Source: CBFFRJ01 sp051486985 (lineage in GTDB: Bacteria; Pseudomonadota; Gammaproteobacteria; Enterobacterales; Enterobacteriaceae). From it: a stretch of DNA of 64,000 nucleotides. A program made the position numbers and the translations under genes. The notes beneath the pieces are model-generated. The model was given only the letters and a program-made list of their open reading frames with translations, was not told the origin of the DNA and did no database searches. This document shows, one piece after another, positions 1 to 9,344 of the stretch; position 1 is the first letter of the stretch; each line of letters starts with the position of its first letter. The stretch spans positions 1-64,000 of the forward strand of contig NZ_JAHVDV010000019.1 of assembly GCF_051486985.1 (NCBI RefSeq), written 5' to 3'.

Positions 1-79
1 GAGTCAAACCGGCCGCAGGCTGAGGGCCGGGAGGTGAGCGCAGTGCGCAGCACCGGTTTCGGTGCGGGGCCGCGGGGAT

Positions 80-110
80 TGCAAAGGGGGCCGCGGTGGC
101 CCCCTTTGCA
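80..110. repeat. Perfect GC-rich inverted repeat (hairpin)
   Basis: Two 13-bp arms, TGCAAAGGGGGCC and GGCCCCCTTTGCA, flank a 5-base loop. No T-run follows on either strand, so it is not a standard intrinsic terminator. It sits just outside the 106-bp array. Bases 1-79 hold no gene that I can support. Confidence 0.6.
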
Positions 111-120
111 CGTTCACGGG

Positions 121-600
121 TGACTGTTTCGGCATGTTCTGCAGGTCTGGAGGTGAACGTAACATACCTCAGCGCCGCCCATCCCCCTCACCCCGGCCCT
201 CTCCCCGGTGGGGCGAGGGAGAAAACCGTGCCCCCTGGCAGGTTCAGCAGGTCTGGAGGTGAACGTAACACTCCTCAGACCCGCCCATCCCCCTCACCCC
301 GGCCCTCTCCCCGGTGGGGCGAGGGAGAAAACCGTGCCCCTTTGCAGGTTCAGCAGGAATGGCAGTGAACGTAACACCCCTCAGACCCGCCCATCCCCCT
401 CACCCCGACCCTCTCCCCGGAGGGGCGAGGGGGAAACGCGTGCCCCCTGGCAGATTCAGCAGGTCTGGAAGTGAACGTAACACACCTCAGAGCCACCCGT
501 TTCCCCTCACCCCGACCCTCTCCCCGGTGGGGCGAGGGATAAAAGCGCCCCCCTTGCATGTTCAAAGGGAGAGGGGAAAGCGAACTGCCCTCCCCGCTAT
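121..600. repeat. Tandem array of about four 106-bp GC-rich repeats
   Basis: The motif GGTCTGGAGGTGAACG begins at 144, 250, 356 (diverged) and 462, so the period is exactly 106 bp. Each unit also holds a palindrome-like core, CCCTCACCCCGGCCCTCTCC followed by CCGGTGGGGCGAGGG, near 185, 291, 397 and 505. Cores of this kind occur as dispersed intergenic repeats in enterobacteria; that is recalled knowledge. Frames through the array give only Pro/Arg-rich low-complexity peptides, so I treat it as non-coding. It ends at the 3' end of ychO and could act as a transcription end or mRNA-stabilising region for that gene; this is inference. Confidence 0.85.
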
Positions 601-2015
601 TACCACGGTGAAAACGCGGATGGCGTGATATCAGGCGGTGCGGTGATGGGTGCGGTTAACCTCAGGACTATCTCATTGGAAGCCACTCGCTGACCCTTCT
701 CATCTTCTGCAATCACCGATAAGCGCCACTGATTCTGCGCCCCTTCACTGTTATCCCAGCGAGGCATAATGATGGTCCATCCCTCATCGCTGCTGGGGTT
801 AACCGGCGGCGTCAGGCTTAAGGCCTGCGTGTCGCCCTGCCAGTTCAGTTCGCGCACGCCGTGGGTACTGTTAATCTGCAGTTTGAGCGCAACGGTTTCG
901 CCCGGTTGCAGGTCCCACGGCGGGGTAGCGAGGTAGACGGAGAGCGTTTTGCGCTGGCGATACTCAAACACTGGCGCGGTATTGCGAACCGGATTGTCAT
1001 AACGACTGCCCCGCAGCGAGCCGCTTTCGGTCAGTTCGTTTACCGAAAGCTGCTTCCACAGCGGCACGCCAAACTGGTAATTAAGCTTCAGCCCAAGATC
1101 GTTCTGACTGACGCCGCTTTCACCCTGCTTATGGTGCGCGGTAACCGTCACCAGCGGCACCGGGGTGTAACTCACCCCCACTTTGACCGCCACCGGGTTA
1201 TGGTAGCCCGTGCCGGTATCAAAAAGATCAACATTGTCGCCGAAATACTGCTCGACACTCAGGCTGGTGTTGATTTTTTGCCAGAACGGCAGGCTGGCCT
1301 GCGCGGTAATATCATAGCCTCTAGCCATGCGCTGTTGCTGCGTTGCGGTACGATAATCCCAGCTACTCAGCGGTTCATAATAGTTAGCAGAAAACTGCAG
1401 CGACTCGCCCCAGACTTCTGCGCCTAACCCGGTGCGGGCACTATTGTCATCTATCAGATTGTCATAAAAGGTGCTGTAACCAATGCGCCAGTTGCCCGCG
1501 TTCCAGCGCTGGCCCACGCCGATGTTCCCTACCAGCCCGGCGTCCTGTTGCGTCAGCCCAAGCTGGCTCCAGCTCAGGTAGCGGTTAGTATCCTGCAGCG
1601 GAACAAACCAGTCGCCGTGGCTGCCGGTGAAGCCGCCGTCATCATCCACTTTGAAATCAACGGTCGCTTTACCCCAGGGAGATAACAGCGTTTCCACCTG
1701 TTGGTTCACTTCATCGCTGAGCACATCCCGCGCCTGACCGAGCGCAAACAACCGCGCCTGCTCGCCGGTCGTCAGCCCGTTATCGGTCATGCTCGCTTCG
1801 CCAAAGGCTTTCACCATCTCTGCAAGGTGCTTTTCCGCCGCCTGCGTTTGTGGGGCCATGCCTAAATCTGGCAGGTTATCGCCATCGTTATCAAAGGGAT
1901 TTTGCGCTTTCTGCATATAGCTCTGCGCATCGCCAGCAGCATGGCCTGCCAGCGGCAGGACAAGAGAGAGAAGAATAAATAATGAGGACAACCAACGTAT
2001 CACTGTAATGAACAA
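600..2015 (-). CDS. ychO: YchO, inverse autotransporter-type outer-membrane beta-barrel protein
   Basis: The 471-residue protein has a signal peptide ending near LPLAGHAAG, a short linker containing DNDGDNLPDLG, an intimin/invasin-type (inverse autotransporter) beta-barrel from about residue 120 to 350, and one C-terminal Ig-like region rather than a long passenger. I recognise it as YchO (old name YchP) from motifs such as LTQQDAGL and EYFGDNVDLFDTGTGYHNP. In E. coli the gene lies beside ychN and narL; here the nas locus separates it from ychN. The start is a TTG with GGAG just upstream; an in-frame GTG at 2003 is an alternative. The substrate or adhesive role is not established. Confidence 0.88.
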   Translation of the reverse strand: MFITVIRWLSSLFILLSLVLPLAGHAAGDAQSYMQKAQNPFDNDGDNLPDLGMAPQTQAAEKHLAEMVKAFGEASMTDNGLTTGEQARLFALGQARDVLSDEVNQQVETLLSPWGKATVDFKVDDDGGFTGSHGDWFVPLQDTNRYLSWSQLGLTQQDAGLVGNIGVGQRWNAGNWRIGYSTFYDNLIDDNSARTGLGAEVWGESLQFSANYYEPLSSWDYRTATQQQRMARGYDITAQASLPFWQKINTSLSVEQYFGDNVDLFDTGTGYHNPVAVKVGVSYTPVPLVTVTAHHKQGESGVSQNDLGLKLNYQFGVPLWKQLSVNELTESGSLRGSRYDNPVRNTAPVFEYRQRKTLSVYLATPPWDLQPGETVALKLQINSTHGVRELNWQGDTQALSLTPPVNPSSDEGWTIIMPRWDNSEGAQNQWRLSVIAEDEKGQRVASNEIVLRLTAPITAPPDITPSAFSPW

Positions 2016-2163
2016 TCGCTCCGGGCGTCGCCACTGAATGCCAGTTCACAGGGTAACGTTTTATGGCGACAATTTCAGCCCGTGAGTAAATTTCAGGAAA
2101 ATCCTTAAACCTCCCGCCTCGTTGGGACTACAGTTAATGCATCAAAACCAGTGAGGATGTGGG

Positions 2164-2715
2164 ATGAAGCAGACACTGAAATGGGCGTTATGCAGTGCCA
2201 TCATGGCGTATGGTGCCGCTGCCTGCGCCAATACGACTTTCCAGCTACAATCTCCCGCCTTTGGCGATAACGCGTTAATGGAGAAAAAATTTGCCGGCAA
2301 CGCGAAAAACAACCCTAACTGTACGGGTGAAAATATCTCCCCGGCGCTGGTCTGGAACAGTCCCCCACCCGAAGCCAAAAGCTTTGCGCTGGTGGTCCAC
2401 GATCCGGAGGGGGCAACCGGGCTCGGGGTGACGCATCTGGTGGCTTACAATATTCCTCAGGCCACCACGGGCTTCGCGGAAAACGATCTGCGGGACGGAA
2501 AAGGCTTTACCGGCGGTAAAAACACACCTGGCAACTTCCGCTGGCACGGCCCCTGCCCCCCGCCGGGTAGCGGCGCGCACCACTATACCTTCACCCTTAT
2601 TGCCACAAGCCTTGCCCCGGATTTACCCGAAGGGTTAACCCGGGAGCAACTGTTCGAACGTCTGAAGGGCCACACCCTCGCCGCAGCGGGATTAATTGGT
2701 CGCTTCGGCCAGTAA
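2164..2715 (+). CDS. Periplasmic YbhB/YbcL-family (PEBP/Raf-kinase-inhibitor-like) protein
   Basis: The 183-residue protein starts with a Sec signal peptide (MKQTLKWALCSAIMAYGAAA, cleavage near ACA-NTT). The mature part carries the phosphatidylethanolamine-binding-protein fold signatures: DPEG near residue 79 and GPCPPPGSGAHHYTF near 125. Members bind small anionic ligands, but the bacterial proteins have no settled function; periplasmic location makes it closer to YbcL than to cytoplasmic YbhB. ATG start preceded by GAGGATGTGGG. It converges on nasA and the two coding regions overlap by 24 bp at their 3' ends. Confidence 0.82.
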   Translation: MKQTLKWALCSAIMAYGAAACANTTFQLQSPAFGDNALMEKKFAGNAKNNPNCTGENISPALVWNSPPPEAKSFALVVHDPEGATGLGVTHLVAYNIPQATTGFAENDLRDGKGFTGGKNTPGNFRWHGPCPPPGSGAHHYTFTLIATSLAPDLPEGLTREQLFERLKGHTLAAAGLIGRFGQ

Positions 2716-5271
2716 TCCTTTAAGCTCAGGCAGACAGGAACCACAGTTTGTACCGCAGCGCAGTCGTTGCCCCAGCGCTGCGGTGCTGCTACATCCCTCA
2801 CTGATGGCCTTGCGAACAGCGTTTTCACCCACGCTGAAGCAACTGCAAATAATGCGCCCTGCTGCCGGTATCTCCGTTGTGCCACTCCCTGCCAGTAGCG
2901 CATGGCGATGGCGCGCCGTGGCGGGCGCAGTGGCAAATGCCGCCACGATAGTCTGGTGTGAAACGGCGGGCAACTGCGCGCTGCCCCAGAAACCCAGCAT
3001 TAATGTCTCCCCCTGCCAGGCCAGCAGCGTAAACCGTGCCCCGGCGCGTAACTGCTGCATCTGCCAGCCACGCTCCCGACAAACCTCCACCAGCCAGGGC
3101 GCAATATCGCCATCCCCGGCAAGGGTAAGGTGGGTTAATGTCCCAGCGACTTTACGCGTCCAGTGAAAGACGGGGGAGCGTTGCAGAGCCTCGCGGCTGT
3201 AGAGTTCCCCCTGCCATGCAGGCTGCCAGCAGGCCAGGCGCACCGCCGTTTGTTTACTTTCAGGTTGCCCGGAGTGCGGGCAACATACAGGGTCGACCAG
3301 CACGTTAACCTTTCCCTGCCGGGCAAAGCACTGGTTCCAGTGCATCGGAGAAAAAAGTCCCCCTGTCCGCTGACCGCTGTCGACCTTTGCCCGGGCGACC
3401 ATCACGCCACGTGGCGAGCTGATGCGCACCAGCGCCCCATGCGGGATCGCATAACGTTGCGCATCTTCAGGGGCAATCTCAACGAAAGGTTCGCAAATAT
3501 GCTGCATCAGCTTTTCGACGTTACCGGTGCGGGTCATGGTATGCCACTGGTCGCGGATGCGCCCGGTGTTGAGCAACAGCGGATAACCCGCGCTCACCTG
3601 CGCCCGGGTCGCGACAGGGCGCACCGGCACCATCCGCAGTCTGCCCGACGGGCGCCAGCCTCTCTCCAGAGGCAGGGGCGTCATCGGCCACCGGACGGGT
3701 TCAAGGGCATCCCACTCATCACGCGTGAGCGCAGCCAGTGCGCTGATGTCAAAAGCACGAGTGCCGTTATTTTCATAACCTGAGAGCGCCGCGTGTTCAG
3801 AAAAGAGCTCGTGGGGGTGCTGCCAGCCGAATGCCTCGCGGTGCCCGAGCGCTGCCGCCACACGGGAAATTATCCACCAGTCGGCTTTTGCCTCACCCGG
3901 CGGGGGCAAAAACGCCCGCTGCCGAGAGATTCGCCGTTCTGAATTGGTGACGGTCCCCTCTTTTTCACCCCATGCCAGCGCCGGGAAACGGATATGGGCA
4001 TAGCGGCTGGTGTCCGTATCTGCCGCCACTTCCGAAACCATGACGAGCGGACATTTTGCCAGCGCGGTGCACACCGCGTGGCTGTCCGGCAATGAGACGG
4101 CCGGGTTTGTCCCCATGATCCAGACGGCTTTCACCTCACCGCGCCCGATAGCATCAAACAGATCCACCGCCATCAGCCCCGGCGTCTGCGCCAGCCGTTC
4201 GGTGCCCCAGAAGCGGGCCAGTCGTGCCAGGTCAGCGGGTTCAAAATTCATGTGCGCCGCCAGTTGGTTCGCCAGCCCGCCGACTTCACGTCCCCCCATC
4301 GCATTGGGTTGACCGGTGAGGGAAAACGGGCCGCAACCAGGCCGTGCAAACTTGCCGCTGGCGAGGTGCACATTGATGATGGCGTTACACTTATCGCTGC
4401 CGCTGGCGGACTGATTTATGCCCATGGTGTAGAGCGTGACTGCACGCGGCGCCGTCAGGAAAAGATCGAAAAAGGTGCTGACGGCCGCAGGCGGCAAGTC
4501 ACAGAACGCCGCCACTTTTGCCGTCGTCCACTCGGCGGCAATTGCTAGCGCGTCACCGGCATCATCAAAATCAGCTGCCAGCGCACCGGCCGTCGCGATG
4601 GCATTGAGCAACCCGACAAAGAGTCCCGCATCGCTGCCCGGTGCCAGAGCCAGATGCAGGTCGGCAATGTCGCAGGTGGCAGTAACGCGAGGATCAATCA
4701 CCACCACTCTCATCGCCGGGTTATCCCGCCTGGCCTGCACAATGCGTTGATAAAGCACCGGGTGGGTCCAGGCTGCATTCGACCCCACCAGAATCAGCAA
4801 ATCTGACGTGTCTATATCGTCATAACTGCATGGCACCACATCCTCACCAAATGCCCGCTTGTAGCCCGTGACGGCGGAGGACATACACAGTCGCGAGTTG
4901 GTGTCGATATTGGCCGCGCCAATAAACCCTTTCATCAACTTATTAGCCGCGTAATAGTCTTCGGTCAGCAGCTGACCTGAGGCATAAAATGCCACCGCCT
5001 GCGGGCCATATTCCGTGATAATCGCCCTCAGCCGATCGCCCGCCGCCGCCAGTGCCTCTTCCCAGCTGACTCGCTGGTTATCGAGCATCGGCCACAGTAG
5101 CCTGTCGCGCGTGGTGGTGGTCTCACCCAGCGCCGATCCTTTAACGCACAACCGTCCGGCGTTGGCCGGGTGGACAGGATCGCCTTTGATACGCACGCCG
5201 GCTTCGCTGACCTCAGCCACTACACCGCAGCCCACGCCACAGTAAGGACATGTGGTTAGGGTTTCTGTCAT
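2692..5271 (-). CDS. nasA: Assimilatory nitrate reductase catalytic subunit NasA
   Basis: Cytoplasmic molybdoenzyme that reduces nitrate to nitrite for nitrogen assimilation. The 859-residue protein begins with an N-terminal [4Fe-4S] motif (CPYCGVGC near residue 8), continues through a molybdopterin oxidoreductase core and the molydopterin dinucleotide-binding region (TGRIRDQWHTMTRTG near residue 570), and ends in a BFD-like [2Fe-2S] domain with CSCF and CGTNCGSC cysteines. That C-terminal cluster is typical of NasA and absent from respiratory NarG/NapA. The ATG at 5271 has an ideal GGAGG upstream and overlaps the nasCB stop codon (ATGA), so translation is probably coupled. Electrons would come from the NasC part of the neighbouring fusion. 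Confidence 0.94.
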   Translation of the reverse strand: MTETLTTCPYCGVGCGVVAEVSEAGVRIKGDPVHPANAGRLCVKGSALGETTTTRDRLLWPMLDNQRVSWEEALAAAGDRLRAIITEYGPQAVAFYASGQLLTEDYYAANKLMKGFIGAANIDTNSRLCMSSAVTGYKRAFGEDVVPCSYDDIDTSDLLILVGSNAAWTHPVLYQRIVQARRDNPAMRVVVIDPRVTATCDIADLHLALAPGSDAGLFVGLLNAIATAGALAADFDDAGDALAIAAEWTTAKVAAFCDLPPAAVSTFFDLFLTAPRAVTLYTMGINQSASGSDKCNAIINVHLASGKFARPGCGPFSLTGQPNAMGGREVGGLANQLAAHMNFEPADLARLARFWGTERLAQTPGLMAVDLFDAIGRGEVKAVWIMGTNPAVSLPDSHAVCTALAKCPLVMVSEVAADTDTSRYAHIRFPALAWGEKEGTVTNSERRISRQRAFLPPPGEAKADWWIISRVAAALGHREAFGWQHPHELFSEHAALSGYENNGTRAFDISALAALTRDEWDALEPVRWPMTPLPLERGWRPSGRLRMVPVRPVATRAQVSAGYPLLLNTGRIRDQWHTMTRTGNVEKLMQHICEPFVEIAPEDAQRYAIPHGALVRISSPRGVMVARAKVDSGQRTGGLFSPMHWNQCFARQGKVNVLVDPVCCPHSGQPESKQTAVRLACWQPAWQGELYSREALQRSPVFHWTRKVAGTLTHLTLAGDGDIAPWLVEVCRERGWQMQQLRAGARFTLLAWQGETLMLGFWGSAQLPAVSHQTIVAAFATAPATARHRHALLAGSGTTEIPAAGRIICSCFSVGENAVRKAISEGCSSTAALGQRLRCGTNCGSCLPELKGLLAEATN

Positions 5272-8200
5272 GAGGCCTCCGCACGCATCAGCAACGCCTG
5301 ATTTCCTACCCAAACTTTACCGCCCTCAACTTTTACCGGCCACGCGCGCACGGCGGGCTCGCCGTCGTCAACGCTGCACCCGTCACGCAGGCGTATACGT
5401 TTTTTGTAGAGGGGGGAGATGACCATCGGCTCGCCATTGCTGTCCCCAAGCAGACCGCGGGAGAGCACCCAGGCCTGGCTGCCCGGTTCGCGGTTATCCA
5501 GCGCAAACACCGCGTCACCAAAACGGAACAAGGCAATTTGCCGTTCACCCAGACGGGCTCCGATACCGGCCTGTTCGGGGATCTCGTGGAGGGAGCAGAT
5601 AGCCTGCCACGGGCGCGTCGTGACGGTGCCCTCCTGCCAGGCGGGTGCGGGCGCGCGCTGCGGTTGCCCACGCACGGTTTCGCGGTGGACGGCTTCATCA
5701 GGGATATCGCTGTTCACATAGGAGCGGAAAAGGGCAACACGATCCGGGTCATTCAGCGTGGTCTGCCATTCGCACTGGTAGCTTTCCACCACCCGCGCCA
5801 TCTCCTCTTCCAGTTCACTGCCTATCTGTAAACTGTCGTTCAGGATCACCTCACGCAGGTAGTCAATGCCCCCTTCAAGGTTATCAAGCCAGGTACTGGT
5901 GCGTTGCAGACGGTCGGCGGTGCGGATGTAAAACATCAGAAAACGATCGACAGTGCGGATAAGCGTCGCCTCATCCAGGTCACTGGCGAACAGATCCGCG
6001 TGGCGTGGCTTCATCCCCCCGTTGCCGCACACATAAAGATTCCAGCCCTTATCGGTGGCAATTACCCCCACATCTTTGCTCTGCGCCTCGGCGCACTCCC
6101 GCGTACAACCGGAGACCGCCATTTTTATTTTATGCGGCGCACGCAGCCCTTTGTAACGATGCTCAAGGGTCACGGCAAGGCCAGTAGAATCCTGCACGCC
6201 GTAGCGACACCAGGTAGAGCCCACACAGGATTTCACGGTACGGAGTGATTTGCCGTAGGCATGACCGGTCTCAAACCCGGCAGCCACCAGTTCCGACCAG
6301 ATAGCTGGCAGTTCCTCAAGTCGCGCGCCAAACAGATCAATGCGCTGCCCGCCGGTGACTTTGCTGTAAAGCTGATAGCGTTTTGCTATCTGGCCAATTG
6401 CAATCAGTCCATCCGGGGTTACCTCCCCGGCAGGCATGCGCGGCACGATGGAGTAAGTGCCGTCTTTCTGGATATTGGCAAAATAGCGGTCGTTCGTGTC
6501 CTGAAGCGGCAGATGGGCAGGTTTGAGCAGATATTCATTCCAGCAGGAGGCAAGAATGGAGCCCACCAGCGGCTTACAGGCTTCGCAGCCGTGACCGCTG
6601 CCGTAGCGATGAATGAGCTGGGAAAAGGTACGAATGTGGTTGACCCGTATCAGATGATGCAACGCCTGGCGTGACCAGGGGAAATGCTCGCAGATCTCAT
6701 TTTTAACCTCCACACCCTGCTGCACCAGTTGGTACTCCATCACCTGTTTTACCAGCGCGCTACATCCGCCACAGCCTGTCGCCGCTTTTGTGCAGTTTTT
6801 AATCGCACCCATATCCGTTGCCCCGTTGCTCACCGCAGCACAGATATCCGCTTTGGTCACGTTATGGCAGGAGCAGAGCTGCGCACTCAGGGGCAATGCC
6901 GCAACCCCCAACGCTTTCGGTGCACTGCCCGCCAGTGCGGGCAAAATCAGGCTTTCGGGTCGTTCAGGCAGATCCATCTCATTAAGCATCATTTGCAGCA
7001 GGGTGGCGTATTCGCTGGCATCACCCACCAGCACGCCGCCGATCAGCCGTTTGCCGTCCTCACTGACGACGATTTTCTTGTAGATTTGCGCAGGTCCGTC
7101 GGTCCACTGATAGCTGAGGGAGCCTGGAGTGCGCCCGTGCGCATCGCCAAAGGAGGCCACGTCCACCCCAAGCAGCTTCAGTTTGGTACTCATATCCGCG
7201 CCACAAAATTGCGCCGCCTCGCCATTAAGACACCCTGCCACCACACGAGCCATCTGATAACCGGGGGCGACCAGACCAAAGACTTTACCCTGCCACACCG
7301 CGCACTCCCCGATGGCAAAAATCCGCGCATCGGACGTGCGACACTCTGCGTCAATCTCTATTCCCCCACGCTCGCCAGTTTGCAGCCCGCTATCTCGGGC
7401 CAGCGCGTCCTGAGGACGGATGCCCGCGGAGAAGACAACCATATCGGTGGTCAGGCTTTCACCGTCGGCAAAGTTGAGGGTTAGCCCGCCAGAATGCGTG
7501 ACAATGTCACGTGTTGATTTGCTGGTGTGCACCTTTACACCCAGGGCGCTGATTTTCTGGCGGAGCATGGCACCGCCCTGTTCATCCAGTTGTACCGCCA
7601 TCAGCGCCGGAGCAAACTCCACCACGTGGGTGTCGAGGCCCAGCTGTTTTAACGCGTTTGCCGCCTCCAGTCCGAGCAGACCGCCCCCTATCACCACACC
7701 CCGTGTGGCCTGCTGCGCATGCGCGGCAATCTTGTCCAGATCGTCCAGAGTACGGTAGACAAAACAGCCTTCGCTGTCGTGGCCCGCAACGGGAGGTACA
7801 AAGGGATACGAGCCGGTCGCGAGCACCAGTTTGTCCCAGTGCGTTTCGTGGCCTTCGGCATCGCGTACCACCTGCAGGTCGCGATCGATCTCCACCACCT
7901 GGTGCGCCAGGCGCAGCTCAATATCATGTTCGACAAAGAAATTGTCCTGCACCATCGACAGAGAGTGCGCACTGCGCCCGGCAAAATACTCCGAGAGGTG
8001 AACACGGTCATAGGCGGCGTACTGTTCAGCCCCAAATACCACGATGTGATACCTATGATGCAGATCACGGCTGACGCACTGCTCAAGAAAATGGTGGCCG
8101 ACCATGCCATGCCCGACCACAACCAGTGTTGGTTTTGTCATCATTGGAATTCCTGCAACCGGCGGCTGCGCTGAAAAGTTGTCGAAAAGCCAGCCCGCCA

Positions 8201-9335
8201 GCGGCGCGTCTGGCGAATTGAGTCGTTCGGTAAGTGCGGCGGCACTGCTGCAGTCGCCCAGCAGCAGCACCCCGTCCAGTCGTCCGTTACGCACCAGCAG
8301 GCGACGATAATGGCCGCAAAGGGGGTCAAAGGTGGTCCAGACCTCATCCTGCGGCTCTGCCTGCACTCGCCCGGCACTAAAGAGATCGATGCCGGTGACT
8401 TTGAGACGCGTGCCCCTGTCCTGCCAGGTGAAATCCGCCTGGGCTTCGCCCAGCAGTCTCGCCGCCAGTACCTCGGCCTGAGAGAGACAGGGCGCCACCA
8501 GCCCCCGGAGCTGACCGTTGATTTCGCAACACTCGCCTATGGCGCTCACGCCCTGGATGGCGGTGCGCATCTGTCCGTCAACCATAATGCCCTGCGAACA
8601 GGGAATACCGCTCGCCCGGGCGAGAGAGATGGCCGGGCGCACGCCGGTTGCCATCACCACACGTGTCGTCGGGATCACCCGGCCGCTGGTAAGCGCGACA
8701 TGGGTGGCAGTGATTTCGCTTATGCCGGTGGAAAACTCGCAGACGATGCCCCGGCGGGTGAGCAGTCCGGCCAGTACGCTCGCGGCCTGTTCATCAAGCT
8801 GCTGTTCCATCAACCAGTCTGCGCGGCTGACCAGAGTGACGTTGTCACCTCTGTGGCGCAGTGCCGCGGCGGCCTCCACCCCTAATACTCCGCCACCCAG
8901 CACCACGACAGGTCCGTGCCCTGCCAGAATCGCGGTCACATCATCGAGCGTGCGAAAGGGACGTACATGCGGTAAATCATGCCCCGCTAACGGCGGCACG
9001 AAGGGCACGGAACCGGTGGCGAAAACCAGTTCATCCCATTTCAGCAGCCGCCTGTCGGTGCGAACCTGACGCTTTATGAGATCCACCTCGCCTGCCCGTT
9101 CGCCGCGTAACACGGTGATATTGCGCGTGCTGTACCAGCGTTCATCATGCAGAACGGTGTCAGCGAAGGCTTTTTCACCGCTCAGTACCGGGGAGAGCTG
9201 GATACGGTTATAGGCGGGTGCGGGTTCATCGCCGATGAGGGTGATGGCGAAGCGACCGTTGCCGGCTGCCGTGAGTTTTTCCACCAGCCGGGTGGCCGCC
9301 ATGCCGTTGCCGATAATGATCAGTCGCGTCGTCAT
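5268..9335 (-). CDS. nasB: Fused NasC-NasB: NAD(P)H oxidoreductase plus siroheme nitrite reductase with NirD-like tail
   Basis: One 1355-residue reading frame joins proteins that are separate in the classical K. oxytoca nas operon. Residues 1-397 form a FAD/NAD(P)H oxidoreductase (IIIGNGMAATRLVE start, VVVLGGGVLGVEAA dinucleotide fold), as expected for NasC, the electron-transfer subunit for NasA. From Met398-Met399 a full NirB-type nitrite reductase begins (TKPTLVVVGHGMVGHHF): second FAD/NADH module, BFD-like [2Fe-2S] region (CSCHNV, CGGC), then the siroheme/[4Fe-4S] ligand pairs CVGSTWC and CTREC. The last ~110 residues resemble NirD, without Rieske cysteines. AGGA lies six bases before Met398, so NasB alone could also be initiated internally. 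It reduces nitrite to ammonium. Confidence 0.9.
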   Translation of the reverse strand: MTTRLIIIGNGMAATRLVEKLTAAGNGRFAITLIGDEPAPAYNRIQLSPVLSGEKAFADTVLHDERWYSTRNITVLRGERAGEVDLIKRQVRTDRRLLKWDELVFATGSVPFVPPLAGHDLPHVRPFRTLDDVTAILAGHGPVVVLGGGVLGVEAAAALRHRGDNVTLVSRADWLMEQQLDEQAASVLAGLLTRRGIVCEFSTGISEITATHVALTSGRVIPTTRVVMATGVRPAISLARASGIPCSQGIMVDGQMRTAIQGVSAIGECCEINGQLRGLVAPCLSQAEVLAARLLGEAQADFTWQDRGTRLKVTGIDLFSAGRVQAEPQDEVWTTFDPLCGHYRRLLVRNGRLDGVLLLGDCSSAAALTERLNSPDAPLAGWLFDNFSAQPPVAGIPMMTKPTLVVVGHGMVGHHFLEQCVSRDLHHRYHIVVFGAEQYAAYDRVHLSEYFAGRSAHSLSMVQDNFFVEHDIELRLAHQVVEIDRDLQVVRDAEGHETHWDKLVLATGSYPFVPPVAGHDSEGCFVYRTLDDLDKIAAHAQQATRGVVIGGGLLGLEAANALKQLGLDTHVVEFAPALMAVQLDEQGGAMLRQKISALGVKVHTSKSTRDIVTHSGGLTLNFADGESLTTDMVVFSAGIRPQDALARDSGLQTGERGGIEIDAECRTSDARIFAIGECAVWQGKVFGLVAPGYQMARVVAGCLNGEAAQFCGADMSTKLKLLGVDVASFGDAHGRTPGSLSYQWTDGPAQIYKKIVVSEDGKRLIGGVLVGDASEYATLLQMMLNEMDLPERPESLILPALAGSAPKALGVAALPLSAQLCSCHNVTKADICAAVSNGATDMGAIKNCTKAATGCGGCSALVKQVMEYQLVQQGVEVKNEICEHFPWSRQALHHLIRVNHIRTFSQLIHRYGSGHGCEACKPLVGSILASCWNEYLLKPAHLPLQDTNDRYFANIQKDGTYSIVPRMPAGEVTPDGLIAIGQIAKRYQLYSKVTGGQRIDLFGARLEELPAIWSELVAAGFETGHAYGKSLRTVKSCVGSTWCRYGVQDSTGLAVTLEHRYKGLRAPHKIKMAVSGCTRECAEAQSKDVGVIATDKGWNLYVCGNGGMKPRHADLFASDLDEATLIRTVDRFLMFYIRTADRLQRTSTWLDNLEGGIDYLREVILNDSLQIGSELEEEMARVVESYQCEWQTTLNDPDRVALFRSYVNSDIPDEAVHRETVRGQPQRAPAPAWQEGTVTTRPWQAICSLHEIPEQAGIGARLGERQIALFRFGDAVFALDNREPGSQAWVLSRGLLGDSNGEPMVISPLYKKRIRLRDGCSVDDGEPAVRAWPVKVEGGKVWVGNQALLMRAEAS
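8139..8153 (-). promoter_or_regulatory. Candidate internal ribosome-binding site and start for NasB inside the nasCB fusion
   Basis: On the minus strand AGGA is followed after six bases by ATGATG, exactly where similarity to free-standing NirB/NasB begins. The spacing is ideal for translation initiation. In a shifted frame a TGA overlaps this ATG, as would be expected if a separate nasC once ended here and an indel joined the frames. That history is inference. Confidence 0.5.
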
Positions 9336-9344
9336 CGCTGCGCC

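Noticed and set aside
121..600. CRISPR array
   Set aside because: Repeats are 106 bp with near-identical whole units and no short repeat/unique spacer pattern; no cas genes.
62..628. Overlapping Pro/Arg-rich frames on both strands in the first 600 bases
   Set aside because: They exist only because of the GC-rich tandem repeats; peptides repeat with the 106-bp unit and have no start signals.
861..1427. 188-residue plus-strand frame inside ychO
   Set aside because: Complete shadow of the well-recognised minus-strand gene; no independent signals.
6684..7484. 266-residue plus-strand frame inside nasCB
   Set aside because: Antisense shadow of the NirB-like region with His/Gln-rich composition caused by codon bias.
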